NCBI GenBank assembly: GCA_016218415.1
Contig: JACRED010000001.1
Span: 1-64,000 of the forward strand
Direction: 5' to 3'
Length of the DNA stretch: 64,000 nt
DNA from: Nitrosomonadales bacterium
GTDB taxonomy: Bacteria; Pseudomonadota; Gammaproteobacteria; Burkholderiales; Gallionellaceae
Part shown: positions 7,838 to 15,920 of the stretch, piece after piece
Position numbering within the stretch: the first letter of the stretch is position 1
Layout: each line of letters begins with the position of its first letter
Position numbers and translations under genes: made by a program
Notes under the pieces: model-generated
Told to the model about the DNA's origin: nothing
Database searches by the model: none
Seen by the model: only the letters and a program-made list of their open reading frames with translations

Positions 7838-8287
7838 ATGGGAATGCGGCGTTTACTAAAATTGGCATTCGATAAGCATGCTGCGATGAACTGGCGGCTG
7901 CTATTAATCCGCGCCCTCGCACTTTGGGCAGCTTTATTGGCTTTTGCCGGACCAGCCTCGGCTGAGTATGGCGACGTGGTCATCAACAACTACGCGGAAA
8001 CGCAGGGTATGCGCCCCGTGGTTTTTCCGCACTGGTTCCATCGTATCCGTTTTGCCTGCAAGGTCTGCCACGCCGACCTTGGTTTTAAGTTCAAGGCGGG
8101 CGGAAACGACATCACCATGTCCAAGATCATAGAAGGCCAGTTTTGTGGTGCCTGTCATAACGGAAACCTTGCATGGTCGGTAAAGAACTGCAATCTGTGC
8201 CATTCCGGCAAGCCGGGTACGCCAACCCAGGTGCATGAAAGTACATCTCAGGAATTGGCCGTTCCTGCCGAGCGGGGGAAGAAGTAA
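7838..8287 (+). CDS. Triheme c7-type cytochrome, short form (pair 1)
   Basis: A 149-residue periplasmic cytochrome. A signal peptide (LLLIRALALWAALLAFAGPASA) precedes EYGDVVINNYAE and the block MRPVVFPHWFHRIRF, whose histidines probably serve as distal haem ligands. The haem motifs are CKVCH, CGACH and CNLCH, so three haems c, in the spacing of the triheme c7-type ('nanowire') domain. It is a close paralogue of the gene at 10591. ATG 7838 follows AGGAG by 11 nt; ATG 7886 would give a tighter signal peptide. The stop codon is one base before the ATG of the long triheme gene, so the two are coupled. Likely a soluble periplasmic shuttle to the outer-membrane conduit. Confidence 0.88.
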   Translation: MGMRRLLKLAFDKHAAMNWRLLLIRALALWAALLAFAGPASAEYGDVVINNYAETQGMRPVVFPHWFHRIRFACKVCHADLGFKFKAGGNDITMSKIIEGQFCGACHNGNLAWSVKNCNLCHSGKPGTPTQVHESTSQELAVPAERGKK

Positions 8288-8288
8288 C

Positions 8289-9011
8289 ATGAGCCGGTTT
8301 TTCTTTCCACATCTAGTGCTCGTGTCTGTGCTGGTTGCACCGGCAAGCAATGCGGCAACCGAACCGCAGCCGGCCAAGAAGGGTCCCTCCACAGAAGTGC
8401 CCGTTGTCATACAACCCGGAACCGCTACCAAACCCGCGGAGGGGTTTCAGGCCCCGTCGCTGACCTACCAGACCCAGCAATCGGGAACGCCGCTGAATGC
8501 ATCCAATTCATTTAACCGGCTGTTGAAAACTGCGCGGCGTCACCAGGCGCCTACCGATGATGGTATTCACGATCCCGATAATGACGGCACCAAAATACTG
8601 CAACCCCCGCTGGAGGCTTATGCCAATCTGCCGAGAACCGCGAGCGACCTCGGTAATGGCGTGGACTGGGTGAAGGCGATGGACGAGCATATCATCAGCC
8701 CGCGCTGGGATATTGACGATCCCGAGATGCAGCCGTTAGTCATGGATATGAACATCATACGTTTCCCCAGGGGATCCATTCCGAACGAACTGTTTCCGCA
8801 CAGGCAGCATACATTGTGGCTGGACTGCTCCAATTGCCATCCCGCTATTTTCATTCCGCAAAAGGGAGCAAACCAGATCAGCATGGCTGCGAATTTGCTC
8901 GGGCAAAAGTGCGGCACCTGTCATGGCAAGGTTTCCTTTCCATTGTCCGAGTGCAAGCGTTGTCACTCCCAGCCCAAAGTACTTCCGGGACGGGAAGGGG
9001 TGAAGCCATGA
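8289..9011 (+). CDS. Triheme c7-type cytochrome, long form (pair 1)
   Basis: A 240-residue exported cytochrome. The signal peptide runs to about SNA, followed by a Pro/Ala/Thr-rich segment and an N-terminal domain with no haem (HDPDNDGTKILQPPLEAYANLP...GVDWVKAMDEHIISPRWDI). The C-terminal 80 residues hold FPHRQHTLWLDCSNCH, CGTCH and CKRCH: three haems c, with FPHRQH supplying likely axial histidines. The haem-free domain plus triheme domain is repeated in the gene at 10022. ATG 8289 follows GGGGAAGAAG. The stop overlaps the next start (ATGA). The N-terminal domain may dock the cytochrome on a partner such as the barrel or the lipoproteins (inference). Confidence 0.88.
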   Translation: MSRFFFPHLVLVSVLVAPASNAATEPQPAKKGPSTEVPVVIQPGTATKPAEGFQAPSLTYQTQQSGTPLNASNSFNRLLKTARRHQAPTDDGIHDPDNDGTKILQPPLEAYANLPRTASDLGNGVDWVKAMDEHIISPRWDIDDPEMQPLVMDMNIIRFPRGSIPNELFPHRQHTLWLDCSNCHPAIFIPQKGANQISMAANLLGQKCGTCHGKVSFPLSECKRCHSQPKVLPGREGVKP

Positions 9012-9922
9012 CAAAAATCGCCATTGCGCTGTGGATCCCGTTTCTGGCGCTGAACTGGGCACAATGTTTGCACGCCGAACCGCAAACAGCAGCGCCTCCC
9101 AAAGTGGTTGGTCAAACCGGCAACCCTTCTTCACGCACCATGATTCAGCAAAAACTCCAACTGGTGAAGATGATGTTGGCGACTTCAACTGCGATGGAGA
9201 GAGCTTCCCGCAAGGATGATGCAGCGGTCAAGCAGCAAGTGGCGGCAGCGCTTGCTGTCTATGCCAGCGCCAATGATGCCCTGAATGCGGATAACCTGGC
9301 GCGGGCGGAGGAGTTGGCGGACGAGGCATTGCGCATGATTGAAGAGCTGTCGCGCAAGGCACCCGACCAGCAACAGGCCGAGGCGGGCCAGCGCGCACGC
9401 TATGAAGAACTGCTGAAGGAATTGCGCAATGCCGAGGCAACCTATCAGGATCTGCGTCAACGTACGGCTCCGGGAGGCAAAGCGTCGGGGCCAGGTATTG
9501 AGCGCGCACGCAAACAGGGCGACCAGGCGCAAGCGCTTGCCAAAGACGGACGTTACCGCGAGGCGGCGGAGTTGCTGAAAGACGCCCATGCTGAAATCAT
9601 TTCCGCACTGAATAAATTGTTGGGATCGGCAACGCTGACATATGACCTGAAGTTCAAGTCGGATGCCGAGGAATATGAATACGAGTTGGCGCGCTACCAT
9701 AGCTACGAGGAACTGGCGCCGATTGCCTATGTCGAACTGAAGCCCGATCAGGGTACGATCAAATTGAGCGAACGTTATGTGCAGGAAAGCCGCACTATGC
9801 GCGACACCGCAAAGCAGCAGGCCGCGCAGGGAGACCATAGGGCGGCTATCAATACGCTTCTGGAAGCGATCAAGCGTATGCAGACTGCGCTACGTGTGGT
9901 GGGGTTGGTGTTGCAGGAGTGA
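9008..9922 (+). CDS. Helical periplasmic protein of the cytochrome operon, unknown function
   Basis: A 304-residue protein with a signal peptide (MTKIAIALWIPFLALNWAQCLHA), then an almost wholly alpha-helical, Ala/Glu/Gln/Lys-rich sequence with TPR- or coiled-coil-like periodicity (for example LADEALRMIEELSRKAPDQQ and RAAINTLLEAIKRMQTALRVVG). It has no haem motif, no transmembrane segment after the signal and no cysteine beyond the signal peptide. No family was recognised. It is translationally coupled to the upstream long triheme cytochrome (ATGA overlap at 9008-9011) and sits between two triheme pairs, so a scaffold or assembly role for the cytochromes is plausible. That is inference from position only. 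Confidence 0.75.
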   Translation: MTKIAIALWIPFLALNWAQCLHAEPQTAAPPKVVGQTGNPSSRTMIQQKLQLVKMMLATSTAMERASRKDDAAVKQQVAAALAVYASANDALNADNLARAEELADEALRMIEELSRKAPDQQQAEAGQRARYEELLKELRNAEATYQDLRQRTAPGGKASGPGIERARKQGDQAQALAKDGRYREAAELLKDAHAEIISALNKLLGSATLTYDLKFKSDAEEYEYELARYHSYEELAPIAYVELKPDQGTIKLSERYVQESRTMRDTAKQQAAQGDHRAAINTLLEAIKRMQTALRVVGLVLQE

Positions 9923-10021
9923 TCTGAAATACCTGTGATAAATTTTAAGGTTTCGCCTGAATCCGCAACCGGGATTTCAAAGCGACAGGGTATTTTGCTG
10001 ACTCCACCGGAGTAAATATCA

Positions 10022-10594
10022 ATGGTACAAAATTTAATGAAAGGGTTGCTGGCCTTGTGCATCGGGCTGGGAATTGCACAGGGAGCGTTCCCCGCCGAAC
10101 CCGCTTCCACGGAGAAACCGGCTTGGCTGCCTTTGGCTCAAGACGACCTGCATGACCCGGAGGGACCCGGAATAAAGTTTCTGCAGGAACCCGCCGAGTC
10201 GTTATCCACGTTACCATCGGATGTGGTTGGTAACCGTGTAAACTGGGTACGCGCTCTGGATAAAGGCTTTATCGATCCGCGGATCAACCTTTATTCCAAC
10301 AAAAAGCAGAAAGTGCTCGATCTGGACGTGATCAGACGGAAGACAGGGGAAATGAACATGGTGCGTTTCCCGCATCGACAGCACACCGAATGGCTGGACT
10401 GTACCAATTGCCACGAATGGCTGTTTAAATCCAAGGCGGGCGCTACCAAATTCAGCATGTTCGACGTGCTAAAGGGCGATTTTTGCGGGCGTTGCCACGG
10501 GGCTGTTGCCTTTCCCCTGACGCAGTGCAACCGTTGCCATAGCGTTCCGCGCAGGGTATCCGCAACACCCGCAGCAGATGCAGGCCGGAAATGA
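10022..10594 (+). CDS. Triheme c7-type cytochrome, long form (pair 2)
   Basis: A 190-residue exported cytochrome, paralogue of the gene at 8289. The signal peptide ends near AFPA. The haem-free N-terminal block (DLHDPEGPGIKFLQEPAESL... NRVNWVRALDKGFIDPR) lines up with the other long form but lacks its Pro/Thr-rich insert. The C-terminal domain has FPHRQHTEWLDCTNCH, CGRCH and CNRCH: three haems. ATG 10022 follows CCGGAG. The gene overlaps the next one by ATGA. Order in this pair is long then short, the reverse of the pair at 7838-9011, so the duplication was not a simple tandem copy. Confidence 0.88.
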   Translation: MVQNLMKGLLALCIGLGIAQGAFPAEPASTEKPAWLPLAQDDLHDPEGPGIKFLQEPAESLSTLPSDVVGNRVNWVRALDKGFIDPRINLYSNKKQKVLDLDVIRRKTGEMNMVRFPHRQHTEWLDCTNCHEWLFKSKAGATKFSMFDVLKGDFCGRCHGAVAFPLTQCNRCHSVPRRVSATPAADAGRK

Positions 10595-10995
10595 CATACT
10601 TATACCCGCAAATCATATTCAGTAAACTTTTCGGGGCTTGCCTGCTGGCCTCGCTGATGTTGCTTGCCCCGTTAACGGCGCAAGCCGAATATGGCGATGT
10701 GGTGCTTAATAATCGGGCGGAGCAATCCGGTATGCGTCCGGTCATTTTCCCGCACTGGTTTCATCGCATCCGCTTCAAATGTAAGGTATGCCATACGGAA
10801 GTTGGCTTCGAGATGCGTGCCGGAGCAAACGATATCCTGATGGCGGATATCATCGACGGCAAGCTGTGCGGCAAGTGTCATAACAACAAAATTGCCTGGG
10901 GACCGCAAAATTGCCACCTATGCCATTCCGGATTGCCGGGGCTGAAAACCGGAATACGCGGCGGAGACAGCACAGGGGGGCCGGGCAAATGGTAA
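10591..10995 (+). CDS. Triheme c7-type cytochrome, short form (pair 2)
   Basis: A 134-residue periplasmic cytochrome and paralogue of the gene at 7838. The signal peptide (LLASLMLLAPLTAQA) is followed by EYGDVVLNNRAEQSGMRPVIFPHWFHRIRFKCKVCH, nearly matching its partner, then CGKCH and CHLCH: three haems c. The start overlaps the previous stop (ATGA). Two closely similar copies in one operon suggest gene dosage, or slightly different potentials along an electron path; the sequence does not decide between these. Confidence 0.88.
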   Translation: MTYLYPQIIFSKLFGACLLASLMLLAPLTAQAEYGDVVLNNRAEQSGMRPVIFPHWFHRIRFKCKVCHTEVGFEMRAGANDILMADIIDGKLCGKCHNNKIAWGPQNCHLCHSGLPGLKTGIRGGDSTGGPGKW

Positions 10996-11053
10996 GCATG
11001 CAATCTTTATCCGGAAGCAGCGCCCCACTTGGCACAAACCGGGAGTGGTTCAC

Positions 11054-12001
11054 ATGATGTGCCCGTTCATCCGCTGGTCAATCTTACTTGCTACTTTGGC
11101 GCTGGCCGGGTGCACAATGGGCTGGCTTGACGACTCGGGGAAACGCGAATTTTTGCAGCCATGGGTCGAGTTGACAGGCGCACAGATGAGCATGTCTGCG
11201 GGTGCGCACAGAACTGACTATATAGTGTTTCAGCGACCCGCCGCGCTAAGTGTGCGCGGCAATGCTCTGTATCTTGCCGATGCAGGGTTGCGTCGCATAT
11301 TCCGTTATGACCGCAACCAACAAATGTTGACGCCGTTTGCCACGAATCTGCCTGTTGAAACGGGGATGAGTATTTATGCGGCTACGGATGAATCGGTTTA
11401 TATCACCCTGCCTTCAACCAGCAAGGTTCTGCATTTCAGCTGGGGTGGGATCCCACTCCCATCATTGGCCGCACCCGGCATCGTGGCACGCCCTATTTCT
11501 GTTGCAGTGGACGAGCGTACCGGAAACGTGCTGGTGGCAGATGACCTGTACAATCACATCGTTGTATTCAGTAATCTGGGCGGGATGCTTGCCATCATTA
11601 AACCCCCGCAAGTGCAATCCATTTCCGCCATCGCAACCGGCCCCGACGGAATCTATGTAATAGATCGTCTCGCAAAACGGGTTGTCGTTCTGGGGCCGGA
11701 AGGCGGATTCCGTTATGCTTTTGCGGCAGATTCAGCAAGCGAACCCGGCAGCATTGCCGTGAATCGAGATAATCTGGTATTTCTGGGCGACAATTTTGAC
11801 AACACGGTCAGAGTTTTTAAAGCGCAGGTCTCGAAGGAGACGTTGCTGGTAGGGAAGATCGGTGGCGTGGGCGCTTCCGACAACTTTAACGGTATTGGCG
11901 GCCTTGCGGTAGAAGACGACATGCTGTACGTGGCGGACAGCTTGAATGCGCGCATCCAGGCGTTTTTGATCAATCCCGACGCAATGGGATCGGGGAGATG
12001 A
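11054..12001 (+). CDS. NHL-repeat beta-propeller lipoprotein 1
   Basis: A 315-residue lipoprotein. The lipobox LALAGC lies near residue 21, so lipidation is expected. The body has repeated NHL/YWTD-like blades (for example ALSVRGNALYLADAGLRRIFRYDR, NVLVADDLYNHIVVFSNLG, GLAVEDDMLYVADSLNARIQAF), about six in all, giving a beta-propeller. There is no haem site. ATG 11054 follows GGGAG by 8 nt. It lies one base before the next NHL gene. NHL proteins are recurrent partners of multihaem cytochromes in iron-cycling bacteria and may hold the cytochrome on the barrel or at the membrane surface (family context plus inference). Confidence 0.82.
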   Translation: MMCPFIRWSILLATLALAGCTMGWLDDSGKREFLQPWVELTGAQMSMSAGAHRTDYIVFQRPAALSVRGNALYLADAGLRRIFRYDRNQQMLTPFATNLPVETGMSIYAATDESVYITLPSTSKVLHFSWGGIPLPSLAAPGIVARPISVAVDERTGNVLVADDLYNHIVVFSNLGGMLAIIKPPQVQSISAIATGPDGIYVIDRLAKRVVVLGPEGGFRYAFAADSASEPGSIAVNRDNLVFLGDNFDNTVRVFKAQVSKETLLVGKIGGVGASDNFNGIGGLAVEDDMLYVADSLNARIQAFLINPDAMGSGR

Positions 12002-12002
12002 A

Positions 12003-13076
12003 TTGAACCTGCGGCGCATATCGACACTTATACTGCTGGCGCTAAGCATGAGCCTCGCCGGTTGCGCTGAAACGCATCTGGTGATGAATCTCAGCGCGTC
12101 TGGCCAGGATGCCGAACCCAAAATCTGGCCTGCACCGCCGGATGAGCCACGCTACCGCTATGCGGGCGAATTGACCGGCGAAGACAATTTCCGGCCCGAT
12201 AACTGGGCAAATCGCAGTACTGCGTCCAAACTGTTCGAATGGCTGGTCGGACTGACCGGTTTTCGCGATGAGCCGGTTGTGCTGCAGCGCCCGCAAAGCG
12301 GCATGGTAGATGCTGAGGGGCGCATCTACGTTACGGACATCAGCCGCGGCGCGGTATATGTATTCGACAAAATTGCCGGGGAGCTGAAAGTCTGGGAGAT
12401 GTCAGGCGACAGGGAGCGATTCGTGGCCCCGATAGGCATCGCCTCTGGAATGCCCGGTGAAGTATTGGTGGCGGATGCGGAATTGCACAGTGTGTTTCGC
12501 CTGAATGCCGATGGGAAATCCGTGGGCGAATTTGGACGCGATGCGCTGAAGCGCCCCACCGGTCTGGCGCGAGACGCGCAGCGCGGGCGGGTTTATGTCG
12601 CCGATACTTACGCCCACGACATCAAGGTGTTTGGTGACGACGGCAAACTTCTGAAAGCCATCGGTCAGCGCGGAGAAGAAGACGGACAATTCAATTTTCC
12701 AACGTATCTGGCTTTCGCCGGGGACAAGCTTTACGTCACCGACACGCTGAATTCCCGCGTCCAGATATTCGATGCGGACGGCAACATGGTCGGAAAATTC
12801 GGCCAACGCGGGTTGTTCGTGGGCAACATGGTGCGCCCCAAGGGGGTGGCCGTAGACAGTACCGGAAATATTTACGTGGTAGAATCTTTGCACGACAATT
12901 TGCTGATCTTCGACAGCCAGGGCCGTACCTTGCTGGCAATCGGCGGCAACGGAAAAAACGCTGGCGAATTCTATCTCCCCGCAGGGGTCTGGATCGACAG
13001 CCAGGATCAGGTTTATATCGCCGACATGTTCAACGGCAGAATCACGGTTTTGCAGTTTTTAGGAAGCTCGCAATGA
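12003..13076 (+). CDS. NHL-repeat beta-propeller lipoprotein 2
   Basis: A 357-residue lipoprotein. The only start that keeps the signal peptide is TTG 12003, preceded by GGGGAG. The lipobox is SLAGC at about residue 21. A short N-terminal domain (PAPPDEPRYRYAGELTGEDNF) common in NHL lipoproteins precedes a six-bladed propeller whose blades carry ADTY-, TDTLNSRVQIFD- and VESLHDNLLIFD-type motifs, ending in ADMFNGRITVLQ. No haem site. Its stop overlaps the ATG of the large cytochrome (ATGA at 13073), which implies coupled translation and probably a physical partnership with that cytochrome. Confidence 0.85.
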   Translation: MNLRRISTLILLALSMSLAGCAETHLVMNLSASGQDAEPKIWPAPPDEPRYRYAGELTGEDNFRPDNWANRSTASKLFEWLVGLTGFRDEPVVLQRPQSGMVDAEGRIYVTDISRGAVYVFDKIAGELKVWEMSGDRERFVAPIGIASGMPGEVLVADAELHSVFRLNADGKSVGEFGRDALKRPTGLARDAQRGRVYVADTYAHDIKVFGDDGKLLKAIGQRGEEDGQFNFPTYLAFAGDKLYVTDTLNSRVQIFDADGNMVGKFGQRGLFVGNMVRPKGVAVDSTGNIYVVESLHDNLLIFDSQGRTLLAIGGNGKNAGEFYLPAGVWIDSQDQVYIADMFNGRITVLQFLGSSQ

Positions 13077-15856
13077 ACAGACCACACTGCTCATCACAAA
13101 CGGGACGCACCCTGGTTCTAGGTATCGCGCTGTTGCTGGGTAGCGGAAGCATCGCGCTGGCCGCCATCGTATCGGACGTGAGCGCCACCAAACATAACCT
13201 GTCCGCTGCCGCAGACGGTTCGGCCACGCGTACCGGGACGGTGCCCGCACGCACTGTCAAGGCAACGGGCGAAACGCAGATATGCGTGTTCTGCCACACA
13301 CCGCATGCCGCGACCAGTGGTATTGCCGCACCGCTGTGGAACCGGACGCTGTCGACCGCGACCTATACCATTTACGATTCCGCTTCGATGGATGCATACA
13401 CGATTGCGAATCCTAAGCCGGTTAACCCGGGTGCAGGCTCAAAAGTGTGCCTGTCCTGCCATGACGGCACACTGGCAATCGGTATGGTCGGCGTGCTTAA
13501 TTTTGCAAAGGATGTCGCCATCAATATGAGCGGCACCGACTTTCTGGGCGGGATGCCGGGAGGCTCCGGGATCCTTACAGGTTATACGCGCAATCTGGGC
13601 ATAGACCTGGGTAACGACCATCCCATCGCCTTTACCTACGACAATATCCTCGGTGGCGCCGGCGGCACCGACGGTGAATTGCGCTCACCACCTGTCGTTG
13701 TTGGCGCCACCACCGTGGTCGGCAACCGCAGCCCCGGCGTGAAACCGACCTATCCTCTGGAAAGCAACCAGATGCAATGTCCGACCTGTCACGATCCGCA
13801 TCTTAGCGATACAGTCACCACCAATCCACCGCTCAAATTTATGCGCGGCAACCGATTGCAACAGGCCAGCCCGCTGGGCGGAAACTACGTTGTGGCCGAC
13901 GATATCATGTGCCTGGCCTGCCACGACAAGGCGGGAACGAGCTGGTCGAATTCTGCGCACGCCAACTCTCTGGTCGCCGATCAGGCTTATCTGGATCCGG
14001 AAGCTGCAGTGCGTGAATTTTCCAACGGGACCCAAGTATGGCAGGCTTCATGTCTGGGCTGTCATGACACGCATACCGTGCAAGGCTCAAGGCATTTGCT
14101 GCGCGAAGGCACGGACAGCGTGCTCAGCCCCAAGAGCGGCGGCAATCCGGCGATCGAACAGACCTGTTTCCAGTGCCACAGCCCGTTGGGCACAAGCATT
14201 CTTACGCCGCTCACTGCAGTGCCGGACATCAAAACCGATTTTACTTTGAACTTCCGCATGCCGATAAACAACGCAGACCAGGGGGTGGCAACCGAGGCGC
14301 ACAGCATCGGTGGCAACTTCGACGACAGCGTGGTAACCGGTGATTCGAATGCCCACTGTAACGTCGCCACTGACAGGTGCGGCAAAGACTTCGTGGAATC
14401 ACAAACGCGTCTGGGCAGAATCACGGCCGGTGTCGATACCGCCAAGCGCCATGCCGAATGCACCGATTGTCACAACCCGCACCGTGTCACCAAGACTCGT
14501 CTATTCAACGACGATGCGACTCCTCCGCTCACCCCCGCGGCGGCAGGCACCCACAAACATGCTGTTTCCGGCGCCGGGGATGTTGCGCACAGCAACATCG
14601 CTTCGGGATCCTTGCGCGGCATGACCGGTGTGGAGCCGACCTATACCTCCAACGAGTTTGGCGCCAACCCCTCGGGATTTACCGTGAAGCGCGGCGATGC
14701 CGGAATCGGGGTATCCACCGCTGTTTCCAGCACCTGGGTGACACGTGAGTACCAGGTGTGCTTTAAATGCCACTCGAATTATGCCTATGACACTGCAGTG
14801 GGTCCGCCGACTTCCGTGGTTACCCCGCCTTTGTCGCTGGGAACCTATGGGGGCAGTACCTCAAACGGTACCAACGGAATGAACAAGTACACCGATGTGG
14901 CCATGGAATCCAAGGCGCCAGCCAGCCACAAAGGCGCACCGGCATCCACTTCCGACTCGGGCGCGCATACGAATTTCTCGGGCAACAACCACCTGTCATG
15001 GCACCCCGTGACGGATAACACCGGGCGTACCGTTGCTGTGCGCGGCAACGCCAGTCCGAATCTGTGGCGCGCCCCGTGGAACGGTTCTAATGTCGATGGC
15101 GGCACTACCCACGTTGCTGCCGTCGGGAATCAGACCATGTATTGCAGCGATTGCCACGGATCCGGCAACGCGCTCACCGATGGTTCCGATCCAGTCAACG
15201 GCGAAAACGGCAAATCATGGGGGCCGCACGGCAGCAATAATGCTTTCCTGCTGAAGGGGCCGTGGAATACTGCAACCCAGGTTGGTGTTGCGACCGACAC
15301 GCTGTGTTTCCGTTGCCATGATGCGGGTCAGTATGGCGATGGGGCAGTACCACCAGCAGGAGGCACATTGGCCAGCGGTTTTGGCGGTGCAGGCAACGAT
15401 GCCTGGGGCGTGCCTATCACCAACCTGCATCAACGGCACGCCTTTTACACCACGTTGGCAACAGGAGGCACTCCTACAGTTCCGCCTTCCATGTGGAACA
15501 ACCTGCCCGTTTCCTGGAACACTTCATACCGCTGCACCATGTGCCATACCGGCACGGCGCACGGCTGGAAGAACAAAGGCTTTCTGGTCAACCTCGACGA
15601 TCTCGGTCTGGAGCTCAATGCGACCGGCGGCGCGATTGGCGGCGAAGTCACGCTGCCGACCGCCACGCCTCCCTCGACAACCCTGACCGCCGGTCAGGCT
15701 GTGCCCAAGGGCACGAAAGCGGCCGCTGCTGCCACGCCACCACCGGCCGCCGGTTACACCAACGGCCCTTATTATCAGGGGGCTTATCTGCGGGTGACCA
15801 ATTTTGCGGCTCCCGGCACCTGGGTGAAAACCGACTGCACGGGCGGTTGCCACTAG
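13073..15856 (+). CDS. Large multihaem cytochrome c, 11 CXXCH plus a terminal CX3CH
   Basis: A 927-residue exported cytochrome. The signal peptide ends near ALA (30). The N-terminal quarter (KHNL at 40-43, CVFCH 71-75, PLWNR, CLSCH 126-130, NDHPIAFTYD) is a doubled-CXXCH unit like the two tetraheme proteins at the start of the locus. Nine more sites follow: CPTCH, CLACH, CLGCH, CFQCH, CTDCH, CFKCH, CSDCH, CFRCH and CTMCH. The last six residues are CTGGCH, a CX3CH spacing, right before the stop. Long Gly/Ser/Thr/Asn-rich stretches between haems resemble surface-exposed outer-membrane cytochromes. It has no lipobox, so if it is at the surface it must be held by partners. Most likely the cell-surface terminal of the conduit; the substrate (Fe(II)) is inferred. 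Confidence 0.9.
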   Translation: MNRPHCSSQTGRTLVLGIALLLGSGSIALAAIVSDVSATKHNLSAAADGSATRTGTVPARTVKATGETQICVFCHTPHAATSGIAAPLWNRTLSTATYTIYDSASMDAYTIANPKPVNPGAGSKVCLSCHDGTLAIGMVGVLNFAKDVAINMSGTDFLGGMPGGSGILTGYTRNLGIDLGNDHPIAFTYDNILGGAGGTDGELRSPPVVVGATTVVGNRSPGVKPTYPLESNQMQCPTCHDPHLSDTVTTNPPLKFMRGNRLQQASPLGGNYVVADDIMCLACHDKAGTSWSNSAHANSLVADQAYLDPEAAVREFSNGTQVWQASCLGCHDTHTVQGSRHLLREGTDSVLSPKSGGNPAIEQTCFQCHSPLGTSILTPLTAVPDIKTDFTLNFRMPINNADQGVATEAHSIGGNFDDSVVTGDSNAHCNVATDRCGKDFVESQTRLGRITAGVDTAKRHAECTDCHNPHRVTKTRLFNDDATPPLTPAAAGTHKHAVSGAGDVAHSNIASGSLRGMTGVEPTYTSNEFGANPSGFTVKRGDAGIGVSTAVSSTWVTREYQVCFKCHSNYAYDTAVGPPTSVVTPPLSLGTYGGSTSNGTNGMNKYTDVAMESKAPASHKGAPASTSDSGAHTNFSGNNHLSWHPVTDNTGRTVAVRGNASPNLWRAPWNGSNVDGGTTHVAAVGNQTMYCSDCHGSGNALTDGSDPVNGENGKSWGPHGSNNAFLLKGPWNTATQVGVATDTLCFRCHDAGQYGDGAVPPAGGTLASGFGGAGNDAWGVPITNLHQRHAFYTTLATGGTPTVPPSMWNNLPVSWNTSYRCTMCHTGTAHGWKNKGFLVNLDDLGLELNATGGAIGGEVTLPTATPPSTTLTAGQAVPKGTKAAAAATPPPAAGYTNGPYYQGAYLRVTNFAAPGTWVKTDCTGGCH

Positions 15857-15870
15857 TGGAGGTATCAGGA

Positions 15871-15894
15871 AGATGCCGGTTTGATCCGGCATCT
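15871..15894 (+). terminator. Stem-loop at the end of the cytochrome operon
   Basis: A perfect 9-bp stem (AGATGCCGG / CCGGCATCT) with a 6-nt loop lies 14 nt after the last cytochrome codon and before the convergent minus-strand gene. There is no T-run on either side, so termination strength is uncertain; it could serve both strands. Confidence 0.5.
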
Positions 15895-15920
15895 CCTGTC
15901 AGGCCGTTCCTAATCGCGGC

